The notes below the pieces were generated by a model, which worked only from the letters and a program-made list of their open reading frames with translations, was not told the DNA's origin and made no database searches. Of a DNA stretch of 64,000 nt, positions 35,455-44,661 are shown piece after piece (positions within the stretch are counted from its first letter, which is position 1; each line of letters begins with the position of its first letter). Source of the DNA: UBA6244 sp963676875 (GTDB lineage Bacteria; Bacteroidota; Bacteroidia; Bacteroidales; F082); contig OY781436.1 of the NCBI GenBank assembly GCA_963676875.1, positions 806,001-870,000 of the forward strand. The letters are read 5' to 3'. A program made the position numbers and the translations under genes.

Positions 35455-36249
35455 ATGAATCAACCACTAGCATACGTACATCCACAGGCGAAAATAGCTC
35501 CTAACGTTGTTATCGAACCATTTGTCAACATCGAAAAAAATGTCATTATACAAGAAGGAACCTGGATTGGCTCCAATGTTACCATCATGGAGGGTGCCCG
35601 AATTGGCAAAAACTGCCGCATTTTCCCGGGGGCTGTTATATCGGCTATACCGCAGGATTTAAAATTTGCCGGGGAAGAAACTACCGTGAAAATCGGTGAT
35701 AATGTAACCATTCGTGAGTTTGTAACCATCAATCGAGGCACAAAAGCCAACATGGAAACCGTAATTGGCGACAACTGCCTGCTCATGGCCTATGTTCATG
35801 TGGCACACGATTGTATTCTGGGCAACAATGTTATTCTGGCCAACGCTTGTACCCTTGCCGGTCATATCACCATCGACGACTGGGCCATTATTGGTGGTCT
35901 CGCCGCCGTTCATCAGTTTGTTCACGTAGGCAAACACGCCATGATATCAGGTGGAGGTTTGGCTCGTAAGGACGTCCCTCCTTTTACCAAAGCAGGGCGT
36001 GAACCTATGTCTTATGCAGGTGTAAACTCCATCGGGTTGCGTCGCAGGGGTTATTCCAATGACCGAATCAACGCCATTCAGGATATCTACCGCATCATTT
36101 TCCTCAAAGGAAATAACATCACCCAAGCCATCAACTACATCGAGGCCAACGTACCTGCCACCGACGATCGGGATGAAATATTGAGTTTCATTGCCAATTC
36201 GCAGAGAGGCATTATGAGGGGATATACCAGCATGAAGGATCGCATTTAA
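35455..36249 (+). CDS. lpxA: UDP-GlcNAc acyltransferase LpxA
   Basis: LpxA attaches the first hydroxyacyl chain to UDP-GlcNAc. The 264 residues form hexapeptide repeats (IAPNVVIEPFVNIEKNVIIQ) with the catalytic His in MAYVHVAHDCILG and the family motif GGLAAVHQFVHVGKHAMISG. The C-terminal helical bundle is present (INAIQDIYRIIF). It follows fabZ by 11 bases. The chain length of the acyl group used cannot be told with certainty. Confidence 0.97.
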   Translation: MNQPLAYVHPQAKIAPNVVIEPFVNIEKNVIIQEGTWIGSNVTIMEGARIGKNCRIFPGAVISAIPQDLKFAGEETTVKIGDNVTIREFVTINRGTKANMETVIGDNCLLMAYVHVAHDCILGNNVILANACTLAGHITIDDWAIIGGLAAVHQFVHVGKHAMISGGGLARKDVPPFTKAGREPMSYAGVNSIGLRRRGYSNDRINAIQDIYRIIFLKGNNITQAINYIEANVPATDDRDEILSFIANSQRGIMRGYTSMKDRI

Positions 36250-36284
36250 CATCAACATTATATTTCAAGTAAAAAATATTTCAA

Positions 36285-36851
36285 ATGGCAACAACAGCAG
36301 ATTTCAGAAATGGGTTAATTATTGAGCATAACGGAGAACTTTGGTCAATCTTTGAATTTCAACATGTAAAACCGGGAAAAGGTCCTGCCTTTGTCCGCAC
36401 CAAATTGAAGAATGTTATCACCGGAAAAGTAATCCCCAACACCTTTACTTCGGGAGTGAAAATTAATATCCAACGGGTAGAAAAACGAACCTATCAATAT
36501 TTGTACAACGAAGGCGACACCTATCATTTCATGAATAGCGAAACCTTTGAACAAACATTTATTAATAAAGAAATGATTCCCGCTCCGGATTTACTGAAAG
36601 AAGGTCAGGAAGTTACCATTTCCTATCATGCCGAAAATGAAACCCCTATGGTTTGCGAAATGCCCACCTACGTGGTGCTGGAAGTAACCTATACCGAACC
36701 CGGAGAAAGAGGAAATACCGCCACCAACACCTTTAAAGACGCACAAATTGAAACCGGTGCCACCATCAAAGTGCCACTTTTTATCAACGAAGGCGACAAA
36801 ATTAAGGTGGACACCAGAACCGGCGAGTATTCAGAACGCGTTAAAGAGTAA
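36285..36851 (+). CDS. efp: Translation elongation factor P
   Basis: EF-P rescues ribosomes stalled at consecutive prolines. The 188 residues have the three beta-barrel domains of the family. The modification loop reads HVKPGKGPAFVR with the conserved Lys at about position 33. The signature GATIKVPLFINEGDKIKVDT is near the C-terminus. No modifying enzyme gene (epmA, or a rhamnosyltransferase gene earP) is next to it. The next gene starts two bases after its stop. Confidence 0.97.
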   Translation: MATTADFRNGLIIEHNGELWSIFEFQHVKPGKGPAFVRTKLKNVITGKVIPNTFTSGVKINIQRVEKRTYQYLYNEGDTYHFMNSETFEQTFINKEMIPAPDLLKEGQEVTISYHAENETPMVCEMPTYVVLEVTYTEPGERGNTATNTFKDAQIETGATIKVPLFINEGDKIKVDTRTGEYSERVKE

Positions 36852-36853
36852 GT

Positions 36854-37786
36854 ATGAACTTTCCTCAACCCCATACAGTTGCTTCCGTAGCAGCTATTAT
36901 TAACGGGAAAATTATTGGTAATCCTGAGCAAGAAGCGCTCGGGTTAAACGAACTTCACGTGGTACGTGCCGGCGATGTCACTTTCGTGGATCATCCAAAA
37001 TATTATGATAAGGTACTCAAGTCAGCAGCGACAATCATCATCATCAACAAAGAAGTTGATGTACCTGAGAATAAAAGCCTGATCTACCACGAAACCCCCT
37101 TTGATGCCTTTAAAAACCTGATTTTACATTTCAGGCCTTTTGTGCCCAGCAGTTCGATGGTTAGCCCAACCGCCACCATTGGCAAAGGTACTGTTATTCA
37201 ACCGGGTGCATTTATAGGTAACAACGTTAGCATTGGCACCAATTGCATTATACATCCCAACGTTACCATCTGCGACCATTCCGTTATTGGCAACAACGTG
37301 ATCATTCAGCCCAACTCCGTAATTGGTGGTGACGGTTACTATTTTCAACGCCGTCCGCAAGGCTATGTAAAGTTTGAATCAGGCGGACGAGTGATATTAG
37401 AGGACAATGTGGAAATTGGTGCATCTTGTACCATCGACAAGGGCGTAACCGGTGACACCACCATCGGCGCCGGTACCAAAATGGACAACCAATGTCAGGT
37501 AGGACACGATACCATCATTGGAAAAAATTGCCTGATTGGTGCTTTTGCTGCCATTGCAGGAGTAACCGTGATTGAAGACGACGTGCTTATCTGGGCGCGT
37601 GTGGCCATCAACAAAGACATCGTAATCGGTTCAAAAGCAGTGATTCTGGCTACCTCCGCCATCGACAAATCCATTGAAGGTGGCAAGGTATACATGGGCT
37701 CACCCGCCGTTGAAGTGCGCCAATACTGGAAAGAACTTGCTTCGGTAAGACAACTTCCTGAGTTGATGAAAGAAATGAGAAAATAG
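36854..37786 (+). CDS. Second LpxD-like acyltransferase
   Basis: The 310 residues are a paralogue of LpxD with the same N-terminal fold (TVASVAAIINGKIIGNPEQE, DVTFVDHPKYYD) and hexapeptide beta helix. The His aligned with the catalytic one is kept, in QVGHDTIIGKNC. It is 28 residues shorter than the lpxD product at 32831, mainly lacking the C-terminal helix. It may acylate a different UDP-sugar, or the same one with another chain. Its position after efp and the intact His argue for a working enzyme. A strong terminator follows. Confidence 0.85.
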   Translation: MNFPQPHTVASVAAIINGKIIGNPEQEALGLNELHVVRAGDVTFVDHPKYYDKVLKSAATIIIINKEVDVPENKSLIYHETPFDAFKNLILHFRPFVPSSSMVSPTATIGKGTVIQPGAFIGNNVSIGTNCIIHPNVTICDHSVIGNNVIIQPNSVIGGDGYYFQRRPQGYVKFESGGRVILEDNVEIGASCTIDKGVTGDTTIGAGTKMDNQCQVGHDTIIGKNCLIGAFAAIAGVTVIEDDVLIWARVAINKDIVIGSKAVILATSAIDKSIEGGKVYMGSPAVEVRQYWKELASVRQLPELMKEMRK

Positions 37787-37803
37787 GTTCGAAAAGCTTT
37801 GAC

Positions 37804-37837
37804 AAGACCGGTTTTCAGCAATGAGGACCGGTTTTTT
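37804..37837. terminator. Strong bidirectional terminator
   Basis: AAGACCGGT (37804-37812) pairs with ACCGGTTTT (37827-37835), a 9-bp stem with one G-T pair and a 14-base loop, followed by a T-run. It closes the lpx operon and, read the other way, follows the stop of the O-antigen ligase gene. Confidence 0.8.
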
Positions 37838-39269
37838 ATTGAGGAAAATTTTCCTTGGCTTTGGGATGATACGTGTCGAGTGCCACAATAATGGCGATGA
37901 ACCCCCAGAATGGTACTGACAGTTTGTCTGTATCCAGAAAATTATTCAGAACTCCATGGGTAAAATAAGTGACCAAACCTAGTAATGCCATCATGCTGAG
38001 GTATTTAACTTCTTTACTCCCGTTTTTAAAAACCCGAAGACCGATCACCATAACCATCACAAGCAGGAGCAAAACAATCAACATACCGGGCACACCCATT
38101 TCGGCCAAGGGCCCCAAATACTCGCTGTGGGCATTACCCATATCGCCCAAATTGGTAGAAATAATGGTTTTTTCTTTAGCCCGTTGAAAAGGTGAATAAA
38201 CAAACTGGTAAGTGCCCGGACCCCAACCAACCACAGGCCGTTCGTCAAATAAGCGAAGGGCTGCTTGCCAACGGTTGATTCGCTCCAAATTGGATGCATC
38301 CGACGAAATATTGGTAATGGATTGAATATGCTCAACAAAATTGGCCGAAGAATCTTGCTTATTCTTTTCCAAACGGTCGATAATCTGTTGTTGAAATGAG
38401 AAAAACAACCCCAACAATACCGCCAAGGTTATAAGAATAAAATAAAACTTTATCCTCAGAAGCACAACGATTAAAACACCCAATGCCACCACCAGACTTA
38501 TCCAGGCAGCTCGCCCATAGGAAAAAATCACACCCACAATTAAAATGAACAACACAATGGCCGAAATAACACGCCATAGTTTAGACTTATTAGGGAAAAC
38601 CAACATGCCAAATGCAATGGGAATATACATGGCAATGGCAGCCCCATAAGCAGTATGGTCGTTGTAAAAAGGCCACATAATCCAGTGTCCTACCTCCTCA
38701 TCAAAGCCATATTGGGAGTGAAGGGTAACCGTATAAATCACCACGATAATAAGCCCTGCCAGATACAACCAAAGAAATTTTTGAATGTTTTTCGTATTCT
38801 TAAATAGCATGGCTGCCATAAAATAAAACGGGACTACAAACCATAGTCTGGAGACCAAATATTTGAGCGAAACGATGGGCATCTCACTGGTAAACATGGT
38901 AAACAGCATCCACAATAGTTGGGCATAAATAATATAACTGATGGGATGGGTGGCCACTTTCCGGTCGTATCTGTTTTCAAAAATCAGATTGGCCACAAAA
39001 AGAAGCAGTACGCCAAACATTAAAGGCTCTGTGGGCAATGAAACCCCCAACCCCATATCCATATCCCTTATATTCACCGCCAAAGGTGTGAGAAAGGTAA
39101 TCAGAAGAATGATGTTGTCGAGGGAGGTAAGATAATAGTAAAGTACGATTAGTACCAAGGGTAAGAGAAAAAGCCAGTACACATCTTTCTCCAGCACCAA
39201 GTAAAAGTTAGCAGCCAAAAAAACGGCAGCTAACAAATACACCCAGAGTATTTTAGCTTTTTCCTTCAA
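37836..39269 (-). CDS. O-antigen ligase or polymerase family membrane protein
   Basis: The 477-residue protein has about 12 membrane segments. A large periplasmic loop with the family signature is seen late in the chain: WQAALRLFDERPVVGWGPGT followed by NAHSEYLGPLAEMGVPG, typical of the O-antigen ligase/polymerase (WaaL/Wzy, PF04932) superfamily. It cannot be decided whether it is a polymerase or a ligase. The gene shares its strand and region with two Wzz chain-length genes and a flippase gene, which supports a role in building a surface polysaccharide. Confidence 0.88.
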   Translation of the reverse strand: MKEKAKILWVYLLAAVFLAANFYLVLEKDVYWLFLLPLVLIVLYYYLTSLDNIILLITFLTPLAVNIRDMDMGLGVSLPTEPLMFGVLLLFVANLIFENRYDRKVATHPISYIIYAQLLWMLFTMFTSEMPIVSLKYLVSRLWFVVPFYFMAAMLFKNTKNIQKFLWLYLAGLIIVVIYTVTLHSQYGFDEEVGHWIMWPFYNDHTAYGAAIAMYIPIAFGMLVFPNKSKLWRVISAIVLFILIVGVIFSYGRAAWISLVVALGVLIVVLLRIKFYFILITLAVLLGLFFSFQQQIIDRLEKNKQDSSANFVEHIQSITNISSDASNLERINRWQAALRLFDERPVVGWGPGTYQFVYSPFQRAKEKTIISTNLGDMGNAHSEYLGPLAEMGVPGMLIVLLLLVMVMVIGLRVFKNGSKEVKYLSMMALLGLVTYFTHGVLNNFLDTDKLSVPFWGFIAIIVALDTYHPKAKENFPQ

Positions 39270-39284
39270 AATTGAAATATTGTA

Positions 39285-40349
39285 TTAATGATTTTTTTTG
39301 GACTTGGGTTTCCGTTTACTTTCCAAGAGGAAAATAATTAACAACGTAAACACTAAAGTCGCCAAGGAAACAATCACCACCACAAGCCAACGCACCGGAT
39401 AACTCTTTTTGTCGGAGGCATAGGGGTATGTAACGATATTACTATAAGTCATCTCGGCATTGATAAACCGAAGTGCCAATTCGTAGTCCAGTTTCACTTC
39501 TACATAGGTTCGAGCCTCATCCTGAATCATCTGAACCACTTCAATCAACTGACCACTAGCCTTTTCCATGTTGCGCATCAAACGATCCACTTCTTTGGTA
39601 TTTATCTTAGACGCATTGTCACCATTCACAGTCTTCAAATAGCCCCGCATAATTTCCTGCGATTGATATTCATACTGAATAATTCCTTGTTCGGTACCCA
39701 AAACAGTTAAAATCTGTTTAAGTGAATCAAGAGTTTCTCGCTTTTTTTCCAACTGATCAGCATACATAATCACCACTTCCCTATACTTGGACTTATGAAG
39801 CGATGAAATTTTTTGATCGTAGAATTTAAAAATGGCGTCCACCATAAGCGCAGCTGTATCAGGACTCTTATCCATTACTTCAACACGTACCGATTCGTAA
39901 GGAGTTTTGCTGATATGCACATTATCGTAATAGGTATTTACCAGAACCGTTTTGAAATATTTGTATTCAGGATTGATATCATAGTGTTTGGCCAATTGAA
40001 ACTTTTCTACCATGCTGTCCACAATATCCTTAGAATTAAGAATTTGGAGCATTTGTTCAGTTTCGCTTTCTTCTGAATAGGGCTCAATATTGGCAGGGTA
40101 TGCCACTCCGTATGATTTATACATTGGCGTGATAAAAGTGGGGCCCGAGAATATGACAGCCAAAATTGCAGAAACACCAACGATGGCCAAAAGATGGTAT
40201 TTCCATTTGGCAATCAAGCTGACAAGGTGAGCGCTGTTAAAAAATTTGTCCATTTCGATATTATTAATGTCCCAATATAAGTCTAAGTCTCTATTATAGT
40301 TATCAGTTTTTTTCTTCTCAACGACTTCAACAGGCTTTTTTTCAGCCAC
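39285..40349 (-). CDS. Wzz chain-length determinant 2, start codon uncertain
   Basis: At least 354 residues from GTG at 40349. Two membrane segments (about 48-68 and 320-345) frame a periplasmic domain with coiled coils, and the Wzz signature is in FITPMYKSYGVAYP. The C-terminal SYPVRWLVVVIVSLATLVF is typical. The frame is open upstream of the GTG to 40466 and reads there like protein (RDVSRWWANDEPKKPKEED), but contains no ATG, GTG or TTG. That open part begins at an 11-A run inside the end of the upstream Wzz gene. Either the protein starts at GTG, or a -1 shift on the A-run joins both genes into one product of about 736 residues. Confidence 0.8.
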   Translation of the reverse strand: MAEKKPVEVVEKKKTDNYNRDLDLYWDINNIEMDKFFNSAHLVSLIAKWKYHLLAIVGVSAILAVIFSGPTFITPMYKSYGVAYPANIEPYSEESETEQMLQILNSKDIVDSMVEKFQLAKHYDINPEYKYFKTVLVNTYYDNVHISKTPYESVRVEVMDKSPDTAALMVDAIFKFYDQKISSLHKSKYREVVIMYADQLEKKRETLDSLKQILTVLGTEQGIIQYEYQSQEIMRGYLKTVNGDNASKINTKEVDRLMRNMEKASGQLIEVVQMIQDEARTYVEVKLDYELALRFINAEMTYSNIVTYPYASDKKSYPVRWLVVVIVSLATLVFTLLIIFLLESKRKPKSKKNH

Positions 40350-40435
40350 TTCAAGAACTTTTTCACCCTTTTTATCTTCCTCTTTTGGTTTCTTGGGTTC
40401 ATCATTTGCCCACCAACGGGAGACATCACGAGCGA

Positions 40436-41494
40436 TTAATGTTCTTTTTCTTTTGAATTTTTTTTTTTAATGTTTTCACCCATCGCTCCCGAAAACACTT
40501 CGATCATGCCAAATATCAGAGAAGCAAAAAGCAACATGGAGAACGTAGAAACCACCACAATAAGCCACCTGATGGGATAAGATTTTCGTTCGGCCTTGTA
40601 TGCCGTATTAACAACCAATTTATGTGGAAGGTTTTCAGTGGCATCCACTTTTGCCTCTTCATATTTTGCTTTGAGCTCACTCAACTGCTTCTTGTCGTGC
40701 TCCAGGGCATCTCGCAACGAAACATAGGGGCCGCCATATTTGGCCAGCATGTCAAGCTTTTTTTCAAGTCGCTTCACGCTTTCGTTGTTACCTTTTGCCA
40801 TCTCCATGGCCAATTGACGGTTGAACATTTCCGATTGACTTTCGTAATCGTGCACGCCAAACTTTCTCAAAACAGTCATGCTGTCTTCCTTCACCTGAAT
40901 TTCTTCTTTTAGGTGTTCGTATTCGCGTTCCACAATTTGAAATGCCTTTACCGCAATTTGCTTTTGCATATGGTTAATGGTGGAATCGATTAATTCCGCC
41001 ACATCGTTGGCCATATCCGCCGCCAATTGTGCATCTCTGTCCATCACCGTTATTTTTACGGCCATAAACTCCGTACGTCTGAATTTGAAATTGCTTTCGT
41101 ACTCATCATAAAGTTCGGTCATCCTGAAATTGGAATTAGATCCAATGCCATAATGCTCCATCAGGTTGTATTTATTGATGATACGATCGCGAATTTTGTT
41201 AGAATTCAACACCTGAAGCATCTGTTCTGTTTGCTCGTCTTCCCCAAATTCAAGAATATCCTTCGAGTTGTTGAAATTACTACTCAACAATACTTTGGAA
41301 ATGGAATTGCTTGCCGTTGGATATAAAATAACGGTGGATTTATACAGCGGGGTGATAAATCTGGGTGACGAAAAGATGATGGCCAATACAATGGTCAGGA
41401 TGCCTATTATTATCAAATGTTTCCGGTAATGAAACAAAACCTGTAATATGATTCCGGAAAAAAAGGGCCGTTGAAAATCGCCTTCTGATTTCAT
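40436..41494 (-). CDS. Wzz chain-length determinant 1
   Basis: The 352 residues have an N-terminal membrane segment (about 26-46), a periplasmic coiled-coil domain and a C-terminal segment (about 308-332). The Wzz-like phrase FITPLYKSTVILYPTASNSI is present, and ERKSYPIRWLIVVVSTFSML precedes the last segment. It shares this plan, and several motifs (EQMLQVLNSN against EQMLQILNSK), with the next gene, so the pair came from a tandem duplication. Its 3' end contains 11 consecutive A residues (40458-40468 on the other strand as T). Confidence 0.88.
   Translation of the reverse strand: MKSEGDFQRPFFSGIILQVLFHYRKHLIIIGILTIVLAIIFSSPRFITPLYKSTVILYPTASNSISKVLLSSNFNNSKDILEFGEDEQTEQMLQVLNSNKIRDRIINKYNLMEHYGIGSNSNFRMTELYDEYESNFKFRRTEFMAVKITVMDRDAQLAADMANDVAELIDSTINHMQKQIAVKAFQIVEREYEHLKEEIQVKEDSMTVLRKFGVHDYESQSEMFNRQLAMEMAKGNNESVKRLEKKLDMLAKYGGPYVSLRDALEHDKKQLSELKAKYEEAKVDATENLPHKLVVNTAYKAERKSYPIRWLIVVVSTFSMLLFASLIFGMIEVFSGAMGENIKKKNSKEKEH
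40458..40468 (-). other. A11 run at the wzz1/wzz2 junction, possible slippery site
   Basis: Eleven A residues on the coding strand lie seven codons before the stop of the first Wzz gene. In the -1 frame the stop TAA at 40467-40469 is the last block; after it the frame is open through the whole second gene. Runs of nine or more A are known to cause polymerase or ribosome slippage. Confidence 0.4.
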
Positions 41495-41516
41495 TAACTT
41501 TATTCATTAAAGGGGT

Positions 41517-41524
41517 CAAAAGTA
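41517..41524 (-). promoter_or_regulatory. -7 promoter box TACTTTTG for the wzz genes
   Basis: The minus strand reads TACTTTTG, matching TAnnTTTG, 23 bases upstream of the first Wzz ATG. It suggests that the wzz-ligase group has its own promoter after the flippase gene. Confidence 0.5.
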
Positions 41525-41578
41525 GGAATTTTTGTTTAATGATCGTGATGTATTAACAAACTATGCCAATAAAACTCG

Positions 41579-43063
41579 TTATTGCTTGGAAGTGAAGATA
41601 GTAAACAGCTCCCGTAGATTCAGCAACCTTAGAACAAATGATGCTGTCATCCCACCCGTCAGCAGAAGTAACAACCCCATTTTCCAGGAAATATCCATAT
41701 TATTTTTCACAAAAAATGCACTCCCTCCCAAAAATAAGGTAAGCACTAAAAACCTGATAATCAAACTATAATTCAATCGAAATCCAAACAATCGCCATGC
41801 CAATACCAATTGAAAGATGGCCGTAAACACCTGGGCTGACATACCTGCATAGGCCGAACCAACGGATTGAAAGATAGGTATCAGATAGAAGTTGAGCCCC
41901 ATGTTGATGACAACACCACCCAATGCAACCAGATTGAGCAACTTCATGTTGTTGTTGGCCGTGAGTAAGGTCCCAAACACATAATTGGATGATATAGCTA
42001 CAAAACTAAACATCAGCACACTGAAAATTATGGCCGATTGTTCGATACGTAGTCCATAATGATGAACAGTTTCGTCCGCCATTTGTTGGTACATCAACTG
42101 CATAATCTCATAGCTGTAGGTCGACATGGAGACGGCAATGATAAGTGTTCCGGCCACCAACATGGAAAAAGATAATTTCACCAGATGTTCTACATTTTGA
42201 TTGTTGGCTATCATTTTGGCAAACAAAGGCAACAACAGCACGGCAAACAGATAGGCGAAGTTTTGACCGGCATCCAACAAACGAAAGGCCTGAGAGTACA
42301 CCCCGGCTTGTTGGTAACCCAAATCTCCCCCCAATATCCTTTGAATCAAAACCGGATCGATGCGGTTGTAAAAACTCATGAGCAATACCAAAGAGGCAAA
42401 GGGCAAACTCTTTTTGATAATCATGATAAAAAACGGAAGGTTCCAGTTGAACCGAAGCTTTCCGGCCTTATTCAGCACTGCCGTTAAGGCTATCAACATG
42501 GTCACCACATAGGCTGCCGTTTGTCCGTAAACAAACCACTCGATACTAAAGGTGGCATCAAACCAACCGGTCCACAACAAAAAACCACAGATAAAAATCA
42601 TCAACAACCTGTCGAGAATGGAGATAATGCTGTCGGTTTTAAACAATAGCAATCCATTTAAGTTGGAACGCAAGTACAATATAAAAGATAGCAAAAACTG
42701 ATTAAAACCTATCCAGGCAAGCAAGTAAAAGGCACGACCATCGTACTTATTGAACCAGGCGACAACAAAAATCACCAATGCGTAAACAAAACCCAACAGC
42801 ATCTTCATGGTCCCAATTCCGGCCAAATGCTTGCTCAACAACTGGTTGTTCTGCGCAATATTCCGGTTGTTGAAATTGGTAATGCCCAAATCGAGAAAAA
42901 TAAAAAAGAGAAACGAAAAGTTGAGAATGGTGAAGTACAACCCGTATTCTTCGGGACCTACCAAATTCTGCACCTGCCGGTCGATGCCAAAAATCCACAA
43001 TGGCTTTACCAGAAGGTTAAGAAAAATGAGCAGTAACAGGTTTTTCAAAAACTTTTTTTGCAT
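41579..43063 (-). CDS. Oligosaccharide flippase (Wzx-like)
   Basis: This 494-residue membrane protein has about 14 hydrophobic segments, as in polysaccharide biosynthesis/MVF proteins. The start MQKKFLKNLLLLIFLNLLVK is typical; a GTG at 43090 would add nine residues but lies upstream of a -7 box (TACCTTTG, 43069-43076), so ATG 43063 is preferred, perhaps on a leaderless transcript. The segment IFGIDRQVQNLVGPEEYGLY is close to the family's N-terminal motif. It is predicted to move lipid-linked sugar units across the inner membrane. Confidence 0.88.
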   Translation of the reverse strand: MQKKFLKNLLLLIFLNLLVKPLWIFGIDRQVQNLVGPEEYGLYFTILNFSFLFFIFLDLGITNFNNRNIAQNNQLLSKHLAGIGTMKMLLGFVYALVIFVVAWFNKYDGRAFYLLAWIGFNQFLLSFILYLRSNLNGLLLFKTDSIISILDRLLMIFICGFLLWTGWFDATFSIEWFVYGQTAAYVVTMLIALTAVLNKAGKLRFNWNLPFFIMIIKKSLPFASLVLLMSFYNRIDPVLIQRILGGDLGYQQAGVYSQAFRLLDAGQNFAYLFAVLLLPLFAKMIANNQNVEHLVKLSFSMLVAGTLIIAVSMSTYSYEIMQLMYQQMADETVHHYGLRIEQSAIIFSVLMFSFVAISSNYVFGTLLTANNNMKLLNLVALGGVVINMGLNFYLIPIFQSVGSAYAGMSAQVFTAIFQLVLAWRLFGFRLNYSLIIRFLVLTLFLGGSAFFVKNNMDISWKMGLLLLLTGGMTASFVLRLLNLRELFTIFTSKQ

Positions 43064-43151
43064 CCCGACAAAGGTAGAAAATGGATTCACCCAAATAACG
43101 GGCTTCCGTTCAAAAAATTCTATACATAACTGATAAACTTTGCCAAATAGC

Positions 43152-43159
43152 TATCTTTG
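43152..43159 (+). promoter_or_regulatory. -7 promoter box TATCTTTG for tyrS
   Basis: TATCTTTG matches TAnnTTTG, 25 bases upstream of the GTG start at 43184. It rules out a TTG at 43157 as start, because that codon overlaps the box. Confidence 0.5.
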
Positions 43160-43183
43160 CCGAAATTTAAGAAAAATATAGGT

Positions 43184-44485
43184 GTGAAAAATTTTGTAGA
43201 AGAATTGCGCTGGCGTGGCATGATCCACGACATGACCCCCGGAACCGAAGAATACATGCTCAAACATCTGACATCGGGATATGTTGGTATCGACCCCACG
43301 GCAGATAGTTTGCATATTGGTCACCTGGTCGGAGTGATGATGCTGAAACACTTGCAAATAAGTGGTCACCGCCCCATCGCTTTGGTTGGAGGTGCCACCG
43401 GTATGATTGGCGATCCTTCGGGAAAATCTCAGGAAAGAAACCTGTTGACTGAAGAAGCCCTACGCCACAACGAAAACGCGTTGAAAAACCAATTGGCCAA
43501 ATTTCTGGACTTCGACAACGGAAGCGACAACGCGGCCATTTTGGTAAACAACTACGACTGGATGAACACATTCAGTTTCCTGGATTTCATTCGCGACATT
43601 GGCAAACACCTTACGGTTAACTACATGATGGCAAAGGATTCTGTTAAGAAAAGAATTTCGGCAGAAAGCAAGTCGGGCATGTCGTTCACCGAATTTAGCT
43701 ACCAACTTGTGCAGGGTTACGACTTTTTACACCTTTTCCAAAATGAGAATTGTCGACTGCAAATGGGAGGTTCGGATCAGTGGGGAAATATTACCACCGG
43801 AACCGAGCTTATCCGTAGGAAAATGGGTTCCGATAACGAAGCCTTTGCACTCACTTGTCCACTTATTACCAAGGCCGATGGCGCTAAATTTGGCAAAACC
43901 GAAAGCGGCAACGTGTGGCTCGACCCAGAAAAAACCTCACCTTACGAGTTTTACCAGTTCTGGCTCAACGTGTCGGACGAAGATGCCGAAAAATACGTGA
44001 AAATATTTACCCTGCTCAGCAAACAGGAGATAGAAGACCTGGTAGCTCAACAACGTGAAGCTCCCCACCTGCGCCTTTTACAAAAAACGCTGGCACGTGA
44101 AATCACCATCCGGGTACATTCAGAAGAAGACTACGAAACCGCATTGGCCGCTACCGAATTACTCTTTGGAAAAGGCACCACCGATATGCTTAAAAAACTG
44201 AACGAAAGAACTTTGCTTGGAATTTTTACCGGAGTACCTCAATCTGAAATTTCACGCACAGAATTTGAAGCAGGCATCGGAATTTTGGATTTTTTGGGTC
44301 ATAAAACCGAAATATTCAAATCCAATGGCGAAGCACGTCGCATGTTAAAAGACAATGGTGTTTCGCTCAACAAAGAAAAAATAAATGAATCGTATGAACT
44401 CTCGGCCAACGACCTGCTCAACGATAAATATCTTCTGGTTCAAAAGGGAAAGAAAAATTATTTTCTTGTAAAAATAGTTGATTAG
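43184..44485 (+). CDS. tyrS: Tyrosyl-tRNA synthetase
   Basis: TyrS charges tRNA-Tyr. The 433 residues start at GTG 43184 (then KNFVEELRWRGMIHD, the family's usual opening). The class I HIGH motif is in DSLHIGHLVG, the tyrosine-binding site in MGGSDQWGNITTG, and the KMSKS-equivalent loop reads KFGKTESG. The C-terminal S4 RNA-binding domain covers about 365-433. A strong terminator follows. Confidence 0.97.
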   Translation: MKNFVEELRWRGMIHDMTPGTEEYMLKHLTSGYVGIDPTADSLHIGHLVGVMMLKHLQISGHRPIALVGGATGMIGDPSGKSQERNLLTEEALRHNENALKNQLAKFLDFDNGSDNAAILVNNYDWMNTFSFLDFIRDIGKHLTVNYMMAKDSVKKRISAESKSGMSFTEFSYQLVQGYDFLHLFQNENCRLQMGGSDQWGNITTGTELIRRKMGSDNEAFALTCPLITKADGAKFGKTESGNVWLDPEKTSPYEFYQFWLNVSDEDAEKYVKIFTLLSKQEIEDLVAQQREAPHLRLLQKTLAREITIRVHSEEDYETALAATELLFGKGTTDMLKKLNERTLLGIFTGVPQSEISRTEFEAGIGILDFLGHKTEIFKSNGEARRMLKDNGVSLNKEKINESYELSANDLLNDKYLLVQKGKKNYFLVKIVD

Positions 44486-44519
44486 CTGACTTTTACTATT
44501 TAGCATAGATTTTTTTACG

Positions 44520-44557
44520 CACCTCCAAGACGCGAAAGCCTTGGAGGTGTTTTTATT
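44520..44557 (+). terminator. Rho-independent terminator of tyrS
   Basis: CACCTCCAAG (44520-44529) pairs perfectly with CTTGGAGGTG (44540-44549); the loop has 10 bases and a T-run follows at once. Confidence 0.9.
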
Positions 44558-44661
44558 CTGATAAAAAAAACGGTTGATCTGACTGATGAAAAAAAATCGT
44601 CAGGACACCAGCGAACCCATAATTTCATTATTATTGCAAGGATTAGCATAGTCCAATTCCA

